Under the pieces are notes generated by a model. The model was not told the DNA's origin. It worked only from the letters and a program-made list of their open reading frames with translations, and did no database searches. Shown piece after piece: positions 1 to 5,297 of a stretch of 12,270 bases of DNA. The translations under genes and the position numbers were made by a program. The stretch comes from Lachnospiraceae bacterium (GTDB lineage Bacteria; Bacillota; Clostridia; Lachnospirales; Lachnospiraceae). The stretch lies in NCBI GenBank assembly GCA_900769115.1, contig CAAGFJ010000018.1:1-12270 (forward strand), in the 5' to 3' direction. The stretch's first letter is position 1. The number at the start of each line of letters is the position of its first letter.

Positions 1-740
1 AGTTCAGATGATAAATATCATATTGATGGAAAACCACATTTTGTATACAGTTGGAAACTGGAGCCTACGGACAAACTTCCAAAGGGCAAAAAGCCATGTC
101 TGTCACTTAGGGAACTGGAAAAACAGGTAAACACAGATTTAGATTTGCTTATAAATATCGTGGATTGACGCTGAAAGACATTGATCTTGAGAACAGAACT
201 GTAAATATCAACCATCAGTTGCAGAGAACATCAGATATGCGGTACATCATAGAAACCACAAAGACGGATGCCGGAACAAGAGTATTACCAATCACGGAGG
301 ATATGGCACAGATGTTTCAGGCAATCATCGAGGATAGAAATGCACCGAAAGTGGAGAAATCTATAGACGGATATAATGGATTCCTATTTTACGATGATAA
401 TGGAATGCCACTTGTGGCAATGCACTGGCAGCACCGCTTCAACCATATGGTTGGCAGATACAATGATATCTACCGAGTACAGATGCCGAACATCATACCT
501 CATGTATGCCGACACACTTATTGCTCTAATATGGCGAAATCCGGAATGAATCTTAAGACACTACAATACCTCATGGGGCATTCGGATATCAGCGTGACGA
601 TGAATGTGTACACGCATATCGGATTTGATGATGCTGAGGAAGAATTGAAGAGGATGGAGGAGTTCAGAAAGGCGCAGGCAGAGATTGAAAAGAAGAATGA
701 TACAAAAGCTGTATCACAGAAAATGTTTAAAGTAGTGTAA
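1..740 (+). pseudogene. Tn916-type tyrosine integrase, internally deleted and frameshifted
   Basis: Two pieces of one integrase lie in different frames. Piece A (1-168, entering from the left edge) encodes FVYSWKLEPTDKLPKGKK and then SLRELEKQ, the arm-site DNA-binding N-terminal domain of Tn916-family integrases. It hits TGA at 166-168. Piece B (readable from about 141, stop at 738-740) starts inside the catalytic domain with RGLTLKDIDLENR. It keeps the beta-hairpin lysine (TTKTDAG), HVCRH with the second arginine, the GHSDIS histidine and the tyrosine in NVYTH. The segment that should carry the first catalytic arginine, the core-binding domain and much of the catalytic fold is missing, with the scar near 140-158. 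Compared with the roughly 400-residue family length, about 150 residues are gone. The TTG at 165 could open piece B, but that product would lack the first arginine, so recombinase activity is not expected. This marks the left end of a decayed integrated element. Confidence 0.88.
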
Positions 741-742
741 TA

Positions 743-775
743 AATAAGTTGGTTAGGGGACCTAACCAGCTTATT
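743..775. terminator. Bidirectional intrinsic terminator between convergent genes
   Basis: A 15-bp stem (743-757 with 761-775, one G-T wobble) closes on a 3-nt loop. It is flanked by T-rich sequence on both sides: TTATTTTAT to the right, and TTATTTATT on the complementary strand. It lies just after the integrase stop and abuts the stop codon of the leftward gene ending at 776, so it can end transcription from both directions. Confidence 0.85.
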
Positions 776-1285
776 TTATGCAAGATAACATTCATTTTCA
801 AGTTTTTCCAATTCAGCATCGAGAGACTTACGAAGTTGGAGTTGCAAGTCAGAAAGTTCTTTTTTGTTGTGCATCATTTGAACAAAGTCGATCTGATATG
901 AATCTATTCGAACTTTTTGATTGGCTTCGATTTGCGCCGCTTCAAAAAGGTCTTTATATTTTTTGATTATATCTTGTTTACGTTTGATTTTCTCTAATTC
1001 AAATAACGCTTCTTCGAAACCACTAATATTATTAAGAGTTAGCAGTAGTTCTGCTTCATAAGCGGATAAACGTTGTTTTTGAATATCCATTTTAAGATTA
1101 TGTACATGCTGAAGTGATGAGATGCCTTTGATATAAAATGCCTGGTGAGCTATACCTTTTGAGAACTCTTCTAAATTACAGTTATTGATTTTTAGTAATT
1201 CATCAATATATTGTTTATCTTGAGTGTTTGTTGATAGAGCATTTAAGAGCTTTTTGCAAGTTTTGTAATCCAATTTTCTAGCCAT
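776..1285 (-). CDS. Hypothetical coiled-coil protein, 169 aa
   Basis: I do not recognise this family. The product is 169 residues, soluble, with no signal peptide or membrane segment. Residues about 1-90 are mixed helical. Residues about 92-165 are rich in Glu, Lys, Leu and Gln with heptad-like spacing (FEELEKIKRK-type and LQLQLRKSLDAELEKLE-type stretches), suggesting a coiled coil. The ATG at 1285 is supported by AGGAG at 1296-1300, 10 nt upstream. It is the second gene of a leftward unit behind the 56-residue peptide gene (1355-1525), separated by a hairpin (1322-1346), and shares the promoter at 1604-1632. The peptide and this protein may act together, as partner, immunity or regulator, but nothing in the sequence proves it. 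The A/T-rich codon use and position beside a dead integrase suggest mobile-element cargo. Confidence 0.8.
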   Translation of the reverse strand: MARKLDYKTCKKLLNALSTNTQDKQYIDELLKINNCNLEEFSKGIAHQAFYIKGISSLQHVHNLKMDIQKQRLSAYEAELLLTLNNISGFEEALFELEKIKRKQDIIKKYKDLFEAAQIEANQKVRIDSYQIDFVQMMHNKKELSDLQLQLRKSLDAELEKLENECYLA

Positions 1286-1321
1286 ATGAATGAATCTCCT
1301 TTCAATAATAATGAATTTTAA

Positions 1322-1346
1322 CCCAGGCAGAGGTAAACTGCCTGGG
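1322..1346 (-). terminator. Hairpin between peptide gene and downstream gene; possible weak terminator
   Basis: A perfect 9-bp GC-rich stem (CCCAGGCAG with CTGCCTGGG, loop of 7) lies 9 nt after the stop of the 56-residue gene and before the ribosome binding site of the next gene. Read leftward, the stem is followed by TTAAAATTCATT, a poor U-tract. It may only partly stop transcription or protect the 3' end of the peptide message, which would let the peptide be made in excess over the downstream protein. Confidence 0.6.
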
Positions 1347-1354
1347 ATGCTACA

Positions 1355-1525
1355 TTAGTTGCGGGTAACATATCCGTTACTGATTGTGGCACTTCGACCA
1401 GAAATTCCGCCAAGAGATGAAATAGCACGATGTTTGGAATAACCAAGATTAACCAATGTGTTAACATAATCATTAATACTAACGGTGTCACCTATGTTTG
1501 GAATGACGAAATCAACAAGATACAT
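1355..1525 (-). CDS. Small protein, 56 aa, candidate secreted or signalling peptide precursor
   Basis: This is an ATG-to-TAA reading frame with a perfect AGGAGG site (1535-1540 on the complement), 9 nt before the start, and a near-consensus promoter about 80 nt upstream. The product begins MYLVDFVIPNIGDTVSINDY and ends ISNGYVTRN. It has no hydrophobic signal peptide. Residues 37-40 read SLGG, giving AISSLGG followed by a 16-residue Ser/Gly/Arg/Thr tail. That resembles the double-glycine boundary of leader peptides cut by C39-peptidase exporters. However, the leader part is longer and less acidic than usual, and no transporter gene is in the window. Other options are a small DNA-binding or phage-type protein: residues 17-40 could form helix-turn-helix-like helices. 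No family is recognised. Translation is well supported; function is open. Confidence 0.68.
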   Translation of the reverse strand: MYLVDFVIPNIGDTVSINDYVNTLVNLGYSKHRAISSLGGISGRSATISNGYVTRN

Positions 1526-1603
1526 TAGGGAAGTCCTCCTTTCTTTTTATTTAATGCAAAAAATAAAGCTAAAAGTAAACCAAAAAATAGGTTTAGTAGT
1601 TAC

Positions 1604-1632
1604 ATTATATAATAAAAGAATTTTAAAAGCAA
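1604..1632 (-). promoter_or_regulatory. Sigma-A promoter for the leftward peptide unit
   Basis: On the complement, TTGCTT (-35, 1627-1632) and a perfect TATAAT (-10, 1604-1609) are separated by exactly 17 nt. The expected start is near 1597, giving a leader of about 70 nt before the 56-residue gene. The -35 edge touches the palindrome at 1631-1656, which would allow control by a bound repressor. Confidence 0.8.
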
Positions 1633-1656
1633 GTAAAACTTAAAAAAGTTTTACTT
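1631..1656. promoter_or_regulatory. Palindromic operator candidate between divergent promoters
   Basis: AAGTAAAACTT (1631-1641) and its exact reverse complement AAGTTTTACTT (1646-1656) are separated by 4 nt. The right arm contains the -35 of the rightward promoter, and the left arm touches the -35 of the leftward one. An outer GCAAG/CTTGC pair (1629-1633, 1662-1666) surrounds it asymmetrically. A dimeric repressor bound here would be placed to control both directions. It could instead be a weak A/T-rich terminator, but no transcript is known to enter from either side. Confidence 0.6.
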
Positions 1657-1678
1657 TTTGGCTTGCCTGTGTTAATAT
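1650..1678 (+). promoter_or_regulatory. Probable promoter for the rightward 169-aa gene
   Basis: TTTACT (1650-1655) and TAATAT (1673-1678) are 17 nt apart. The -35 lies inside the right arm of the palindrome. A start near 1685 would leave only a short leader ahead of GGAGGTG at 1688-1694, so the exact start is uncertain. Confidence 0.5.
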
Positions 1679-1700
1679 GATTGATATGGAGGTGCTAAGC

Positions 1701-2210
1701 ATGTATATTTATGAGCTTTCGATTGCAATGGCAGATAAAAAGTTAAAGTTTTATAGTGAAGAAGATGAGTTGATATTAGCCATCAAAAGATCAATTGAGA
1801 TTGCTAATAAATCATATTCGGCTACGCGATATCATAGGCGGCTAGAATTTATAGAAAGGATTGATGAAGACAAAATTCATATTCAAATGACATCGCCGGA
1901 GCCTATAAATCCAGTTAGATGTATTACTAATCTTTCACGTGCACTTTTGAAAGATGCTTATTGGATAGATAATTTTAATGAAGAAAATTTGCCGAATAAG
2001 TGTGTGTTTTCTACAAAAATATTAGAAAAAGAAAAACATGAAAAGATAGTATCATTGTCAGATACAGAGATATTAAAAGAGTTGGTATCAATATTTGTAG
2101 GGCAAGGTGAATCGGATTCGTATATAGATAAGAAGCGAGCGCGTGATGCGGCTGAAATGGTAAGGGGTATCGTAATAGAATATGTTAATGGTAAAAATGA
2201 CATTAAGTAA
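1701..2210 (+). CDS. Hypothetical protein, 169 aa, divergent from the peptide unit
   Basis: I do not recognise this family. The ATG at 1701 is chosen because GGAGGTG (1688-1694) sits 6 nt before it. The ATG eight codons upstream (1677) overlaps the promoter -10 and has no ribosome binding site. The product begins MYIYELSIAMADKKLKF and is soluble, charged and likely mostly helical, with no signal peptide or membrane span. Visible landmarks are a basic RYHRRLEF stretch near residue 45, IQMTSPEPINPVRCITNL around residues 62-79, and a lysine/glutamate-rich C-terminal half. No catalytic motif is evident. A/T-rich codon use (many ATA, AAA, GAT) sets it apart from the chromosomal genes to its right and fits acquired DNA. 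Its divergent placement across a palindrome is the layout of a regulator with its target, but no helix-turn-helix is clear. Confidence 0.78.
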   Translation: MYIYELSIAMADKKLKFYSEEDELILAIKRSIEIANKSYSATRYHRRLEFIERIDEDKIHIQMTSPEPINPVRCITNLSRALLKDAYWIDNFNEENLPNKCVFSTKILEKEKHEKIVSLSDTEILKELVSIFVGQGESDSYIDKKRARDAAEMVRGIVIEYVNGKNDIK

Positions 2211-2216
2211 AACCCC

Positions 2217-2267
2217 TTAGTAGTAGGAATTTCCCTCTTACTACCATTGCTACTACTAACAGGTAGT
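2217..2267. repeat. Nested inverted repeats after the accessory gene
   Basis: TTAGTAGTAG (2217-2226) is the exact reverse complement of CTACTACTAA (2250-2259), with a 23-nt loop. A second pair, ACTACC (2240-2245) and GGTAGT (2262-2267), overlaps it, so two alternative hairpins are possible. There is no T-tract, so this is a poor intrinsic terminator. Its position at the boundary between A/T-rich cargo and chromosomal genes would suit an element end, but no matching direct repeat was found in the window. Confidence 0.4.
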
Positions 2268-2293
2268 CACAACTTGCTAAATTATGCTATAAT
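2265..2293 (+). promoter_or_regulatory. Extended -10 promoter upstream of the phosphatase gene
   Basis: TGCTATAAT (2285-2293) is an extended -10 with a perfect TATAAT hexamer at 2288-2293. The -35 region is weak (GTCACA-like at 2266-2271). Transcription would begin near 2300, giving a leader of nearly 90 nt that contains the hairpin at 2332-2365. Confidence 0.65.
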
Positions 2294-2331
2294 TTGCCTA
2301 TCTAACAACCAAACAAGAATTTAACCATAAC

Positions 2332-2365
2332 CCCGGAACATCCCGCAAAACTGGGTATTTCCGGG
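2332..2365 (+). promoter_or_regulatory. 5' leader hairpin just upstream of the phosphatase ribosome binding site
   Basis: CCCGGAA (2332-2338) pairs with TTCCGGG (2359-2365). Inside, CCC/GGG pairs form a second short stem with an 8-nt loop (GCAAAACT). It ends 5 nt before AGGAG (2371-2375) and is followed by CAAAA rather than a T-run, so it is not a terminator. It could affect ribosome access or mRNA stability. No known riboswitch class is recognised. Confidence 0.45.
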
Positions 2366-2387
2366 CAAAAAGGAGTAAACAATTACT

Positions 2388-2879
2388 ATGATAAAAGTAT
2401 TTTTCATCTGCCACGGCAACATCTGTCGTTCTCCCATGGCAGAATTTTTACTAAAAGACATGGTGACCAAACGAGGCATTGCTGATCACTTCCACATCGA
2501 ATCGGCAGCAACGAGTACAGAAGAAATCTGGGGTGATGTTGGTAACCCGGTGCATCCGGGGACCAGGAAGAAGCTGGCAGAACATGGTATTTCCTGTGAA
2601 GGGAAACGTGCTGTACAGGTGACCAAAGCGGATTATGCCAGGTATGATTATCTGATCTGTATGGATTCTATGAATCTGCGGAATCTGGCGAGAATCTGTG
2701 GCAGGGATAAAGATGAGAAGATCTATCGGTTGTTAGACTTTACGGATGATAAGAGAGATGTTGCAGATCCGTGGTATACAGGGAATTTTGATAAGACATA
2801 TGATGATATTGTGAAAGGATTAGAGGGCTTTTTGCAATATCTTTCTGAAAAGGATACAAACAGTGCATTTAACGATTGA
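2388..2879 (+). CDS. Low-molecular-weight protein tyrosine phosphatase
   Basis: This is a cytoplasmic phosphatase that removes phosphate from phosphotyrosine in proteins through a cysteinyl-phosphate intermediate. The 163-residue length is normal for the family. The P-loop is near the N-terminus as C8-HGNIC-R14-S15 (the Cx5RS signature), and the general acid is D127 in DPWY (127-130). The fold is a single domain with no membrane segment. AGGAG at 2371-2375 lies 12 nt from the ATG, a rather long spacing, beneath a leader hairpin at 2332-2365. In bacteria these enzymes often act on tyrosine kinases of polysaccharide export or on stress regulators, but no such partner is nearby, so the substrate is unknown. 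It appears to be a single-gene transcript: an independent promoter follows at 2969-2997. This identification is secure at family level. Confidence 0.95.
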   Translation: MIKVFFICHGNICRSPMAEFLLKDMVTKRGIADHFHIESAATSTEEIWGDVGNPVHPGTRKKLAEHGISCEGKRAVQVTKADYARYDYLICMDSMNLRNLARICGRDKDEKIYRLLDFTDDKRDVADPWYTGNFDKTYDDIVKGLEGFLQYLSEKDTNSAFND

Positions 2880-2968
2880 AAATCTTACCAGAAGAGGATG
2901 AGCTGAAATTCGGGATGGAGATATAAGATCACAGTGTGCTGTAGAGTGATAAAGAGTATAAGCAGGGC

Positions 2969-2997
2969 TTGTGTTTAAGAAGAAAATCTATTACAAT
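2969..2997 (+). promoter_or_regulatory. Promoter for the SprA-related gene
   Basis: TTGTGT (2969-2974) and TACAAT (2992-2997) are separated by exactly 17 nt, with a start expected near 3004 and a leader of about 45 nt. The rest of the 2880-3050 gap shows no open frame or hairpin that I can support. Confidence 0.6.
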
Positions 2998-3050
2998 ATG
3001 ATAGAAGATAGAGAACGGGGCAATGTGGTGAGCGAATGGAGGCGAATGCA

Positions 3051-3515
3051 ATGATAGATGCATTAGGTGCAAGCAACCGATATATAATTCCAATTGCAAA
3101 TGTAGACAGGGTGACACCGGTGAATACAGATAACACGGTGTTTAGCTCACGTAAGGTATCTCCGGTTGAATGTCAGACTTGTAAGAATCGACGGTATCAG
3201 GATGGCTCTGATGAGATGGTATCATTTAAGACACCGGGCAAGATTTCAGCAGGTGAGTCCTATGCCAAGGTCATGTCACATGAGCAGGAGCATGTGGCTA
3301 ATGCGGTTGCAGAAGGTAATGAGCCCGGCAAGGAATTAATGTCGGCGACTGTTTCACTGAAGACGGCAATCTGTCCGGAGTGTGGAAGGGCTTATATTGC
3401 AGGAGGAACGACCAGAACAGTTATGAAGACTTATGGAGAGGATCCTTATAGCAAGAACCAGAAATCTTATGAGAAAGAAGCTACAACTGGCAACAATATT
3501 GATTATGTAGCGTGA
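3051..3515 (+). CDS. SprA-related putative metallopeptidase, 154 aa
   Basis: The stretch C41-QT-C44-KNRRYQDGSDE, VSFKTPGKIS and SHEQEHV matches what I recall of the SprA-related family (PF12118). H77-E78-Q79-E80-H81 is an HExxH zinc-binding motif. A second cysteine pair (C108-PE-C111-G) follows and could form a zinc ribbon with C41/C44. The third metal ligand expected of a zincin is not obvious. No signal peptide or membrane span is seen, so it looks cytoplasmic. I chose the ATG at 3051 because GGAGG (3038-3042) is 8 nt before it; the in-frame ATG at 3036 overlaps that site and has no good one of its own. The family has no firmly known substrate. A short 144-nt gap without a terminator leads to thyA, so some read-through is likely. 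Confidence 0.8.
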   Translation: MIDALGASNRYIIPIANVDRVTPVNTDNTVFSSRKVSPVECQTCKNRRYQDGSDEMVSFKTPGKISAGESYAKVMSHEQEHVANAVAEGNEPGKELMSATVSLKTAICPECGRAYIAGGTTRTVMKTYGEDPYSKNQKSYEKEATTGNNIDYVA

Positions 3516-3659
3516 ATGATATTAAAAGCACTGGGAATGTGGATACTATATCGGGATAAAGACAGCGAGATATACAGGAAGAATACATATACAATATTGT
3601 GACAGAAGTAGCGAGATCTACGGTGAAGATACAGAATGAATAGATGTTAGGAGTTGAAG

Positions 3660-4508
3660 ATGAGTTACGCAGATGATTTATTTGTTAAAATGTGTACAGA
3701 TATTATAGAGAATGGATATAGTACAGAAGGGGAGAAAGTCAGACCGAAGTGGGAAGATGGCAGTTATGCATATACGATCAAACAATTTGGTGTTGTGAAC
3801 CGGTATGATCTGTCGAAGGAATTCCCGGCACTTACCTTGCGCAAGACTTATGTGAAGTCTGCAGTAGATGAGATGTTATGGATCTGGCAGAAGAAGTCGA
3901 ACAACATCCATGATCTGAAGAGTCATGTGTGGGATGAATGGGCAGATGAGACAGGTTCTATTGGTAAGGCGTATGGCTATCAGATGGGCGTGAAACATCA
4001 ATATGCTGAAGGGATGATGGATCAGGTAGACCGTGTGATCTATGATCTGAAGAACAATCCTTACAGTAGAAGAATTATGACGAATATTTATGTACATGCA
4101 GACTTGCATGAGATGAAACTGTATCCATGTGCATATAGTATGACATTTAATGTAACGAAGAAGCCGGGGCATGATAAGCTGACGTTGAATGCAATATTGA
4201 ATCAGCGGTCACAGGATATATTAGCAGCAAATAACTGGAATGTGGTACAGTATGCAGTATTGGTGTATATGTTAGCACAGGTATGTGATATGGAACCGGG
4301 AGAGCTGGTTCATGTTATTGCGGATGCGCATATTTATGATCGGCATATTGATATCGTAAAAGAATTGATCAAGAGACCGACTTATCCGGCACCAAAGTTT
4401 CATTTGAACCCGGAGATCAAGGATTTCTATCAATTTACAACCGATGATATTGTGATTGAAGATTATCAGGCAGGAGAACAGATCAAGAATATTCCGATTG
4501 CAGTCTGA
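3660..4508 (+). CDS. thyA: Thymidylate synthase, phi3T/B. subtilis-like ThyA type
   Basis: It makes dTMP from dUMP using methylene-tetrahydrofolate as carbon donor and reductant, releasing dihydrofolate, in the cytoplasm. The 282-residue product has the catalytic cysteine C157 in LYPC, the paired arginines R137-R138 that reach the dUMP phosphate, R183-S184 in NQRSQD, the asparagine N194 that selects uracil over cytosine, and DAHIYDRH (222-229) with H224 and Y226 for the sugar. The residue after the catalytic Cys is Ala rather than the common His. The phage phi3T-like enzyme of B. subtilis also lacks that His, so this is a subtype, not a defect. The ATG at 3660 has AGGAG at 3649-3653, 6 nt upstream, so it is preferred over the TTG at 3654. 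folA starts 92 nt downstream with no terminator between, indicating a shared transcript. Confidence 0.96.
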   Translation: MSYADDLFVKMCTDIIENGYSTEGEKVRPKWEDGSYAYTIKQFGVVNRYDLSKEFPALTLRKTYVKSAVDEMLWIWQKKSNNIHDLKSHVWDEWADETGSIGKAYGYQMGVKHQYAEGMMDQVDRVIYDLKNNPYSRRIMTNIYVHADLHEMKLYPCAYSMTFNVTKKPGHDKLTLNAILNQRSQDILAANNWNVVQYAVLVYMLAQVCDMEPGELVHVIADAHIYDRHIDIVKELIKRPTYPAPKFHLNPEIKDFYQFTTDDIVIEDYQAGEQIKNIPIAV

Positions 4509-4600
4509 TGATTGGACATGCAAATTAACGGGAGAGGGAAGAATGGAATGTTGATCGTGGAGCGCAGATATATAGAACAGGTGGAATAAGGAGAGATGAC

Positions 4601-5110
4601 ATGCAGTTAATTGTAGCAGTAGATGAGAATTGGGCAATTGGTAATGGCAATAAGTTATTAGTGAGAATTCCGGAGGATCAGAAGTTCTTTCGTCAGACGA
4701 CAATGGGAAATGTTGTGGTGTTAGGAAGAAAGACATTGGATGAATTTCCGAACGGACTTCCTCTGAAAGGAAGAAAGAACATCATTTTATCCAGAGACGA
4801 GAATTATCAGGTAAAGGATGCTACAGTGGTGCATTCCAAGGAGGAGCTGTTGAAGGAATTGCAGCAATATGACAGTGATCAGGTGTTTATAATTGGTGGC
4901 GAAAGTATTTATAATATGATGTATGAATATTGTGATACAGCACATGTGACAAAGATACAGTATAGCTATCAAGCCGACAAATATTTTCCTAATCTGGATA
5001 AAGAAGAGAATTGGAAAATTATCGGGGAGAGTGATGAACAGACTTATTTTGATTTGGAGTATTATTTTTACAAATATGAGAATGCAAAACCTAAGTCATT
5101 GTCGGAGTGA
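4601..5110 (+). CDS. folA: Dihydrofolate reductase
   Basis: It reduces dihydrofolate, the by-product of ThyA just upstream, back to tetrahydrofolate with NADPH. Pairing with thyA closes the folate cycle for dTMP synthesis. The 169-residue length is normal. Visible motifs are LIVAVDENWAIG (3-14), IPED with the catalytic acid D26, the NADPH-binding LGRKTLDEFP (41-50) and GRKNIILSR (57-65), and FIIGGESIY (96-104). The usual Trp of the LPW-x-LP-x-D motif is replaced by Val21 (KLLVRIPED), which I recall as common in clostridial enzymes; it may change inhibitor contacts. The ATG has AAGGAG at 4588-4593, 7 nt upstream. The gene is followed by a strong terminator (5124-5177), so thyA-folA ends here. 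A plasmid-type resistance DHFR is less likely given the thyA linkage. Confidence 0.96.
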   Translation: MQLIVAVDENWAIGNGNKLLVRIPEDQKFFRQTTMGNVVVLGRKTLDEFPNGLPLKGRKNIILSRDENYQVKDATVVHSKEELLKELQQYDSDQVFIIGGESIYNMMYEYCDTAHVTKIQYSYQADKYFPNLDKEENWKIIGESDEQTYFDLEYYFYKYENAKPKSLSE

Positions 5111-5123
5111 ATATAAGTGTAAG

Positions 5124-5177
5124 AAGTCTTCTTTTATAGTAGCACATATGTGCTTATAAGGAAGGCTTTTTGTATTT
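5124..5177 (+). terminator. Intrinsic terminator after folA
   Basis: A long imperfect hairpin (about 5124-5168) pairs AAGTCTTCTTTTATA with TATAAGGAAGGCTT around a perfect core palindrome, GCACATATGTGC (5142-5153). It is followed by TTTTTGTATTTTTG. It ends the thyA-folA unit. Confidence 0.82.
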
Positions 5178-5232
5178 TTGTGACAATTATACAAAATATC
5201 CTAGAAAAAACTACAAAATATATAAAAAGTGC

Positions 5233-5261
5233 TTTGTTAATAGAGGAAAGTGTGCTATAAT
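5233..5261 (+). promoter_or_regulatory. Extended -10 promoter for the YbjQ-zinc finger gene
   Basis: TGCTATAAT (5253-5261) is an extended -10 with perfect TATAAT (5256-5261). TTTGTT (5233-5238) lies 17 nt upstream, or TTGTTA (5234-5239) 16 nt upstream. The promoter overlaps the GTG at 5250, which rules that codon out as the translation start of this transcript. Confidence 0.75.
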
Positions 5262-5297
5262 GAAATACAGATTTTAATATTTGGGAGGATGCACAAT

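Noticed and set aside
165..740. Separate 191-residue recombinase gene starting at TTG 165
   Set aside because: Upstream bases in the same frame continue integrase-like sequence across a deletion scar, no ribosome binding site precedes the TTG, and the first catalytic arginine is absent.
778..966. Short rightward frame
   Set aside because: It is the antisense of the leftward 169-residue gene, which has a proper ribosome binding site and promoter.
1958..2203. Leftward 81-residue frame
   Set aside because: It lies fully antisense to the 169-residue rightward gene and has no start signals.
3036..3050. ATG at 3036 as start of the SprA-related gene
   Set aside because: It overlaps the GGAGG that serves the ATG at 3051 and has only a weak site upstream.
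3876..4736. Leftward frames across thyA and folA
   Set aside because: They are shadows of two unambiguous enzymes and resemble no protein.
5142..5153. GCACATATGTGC as an operator
   Set aside because: It is the core of the folA terminator hairpin and is followed by a T-run.
5250..5297. GTG 5250 as start of the YbjQ protein
   Set aside because: The codon overlaps the promoter -10 region and would precede the transcript start; GGGAGG supports the ATG at 5298.
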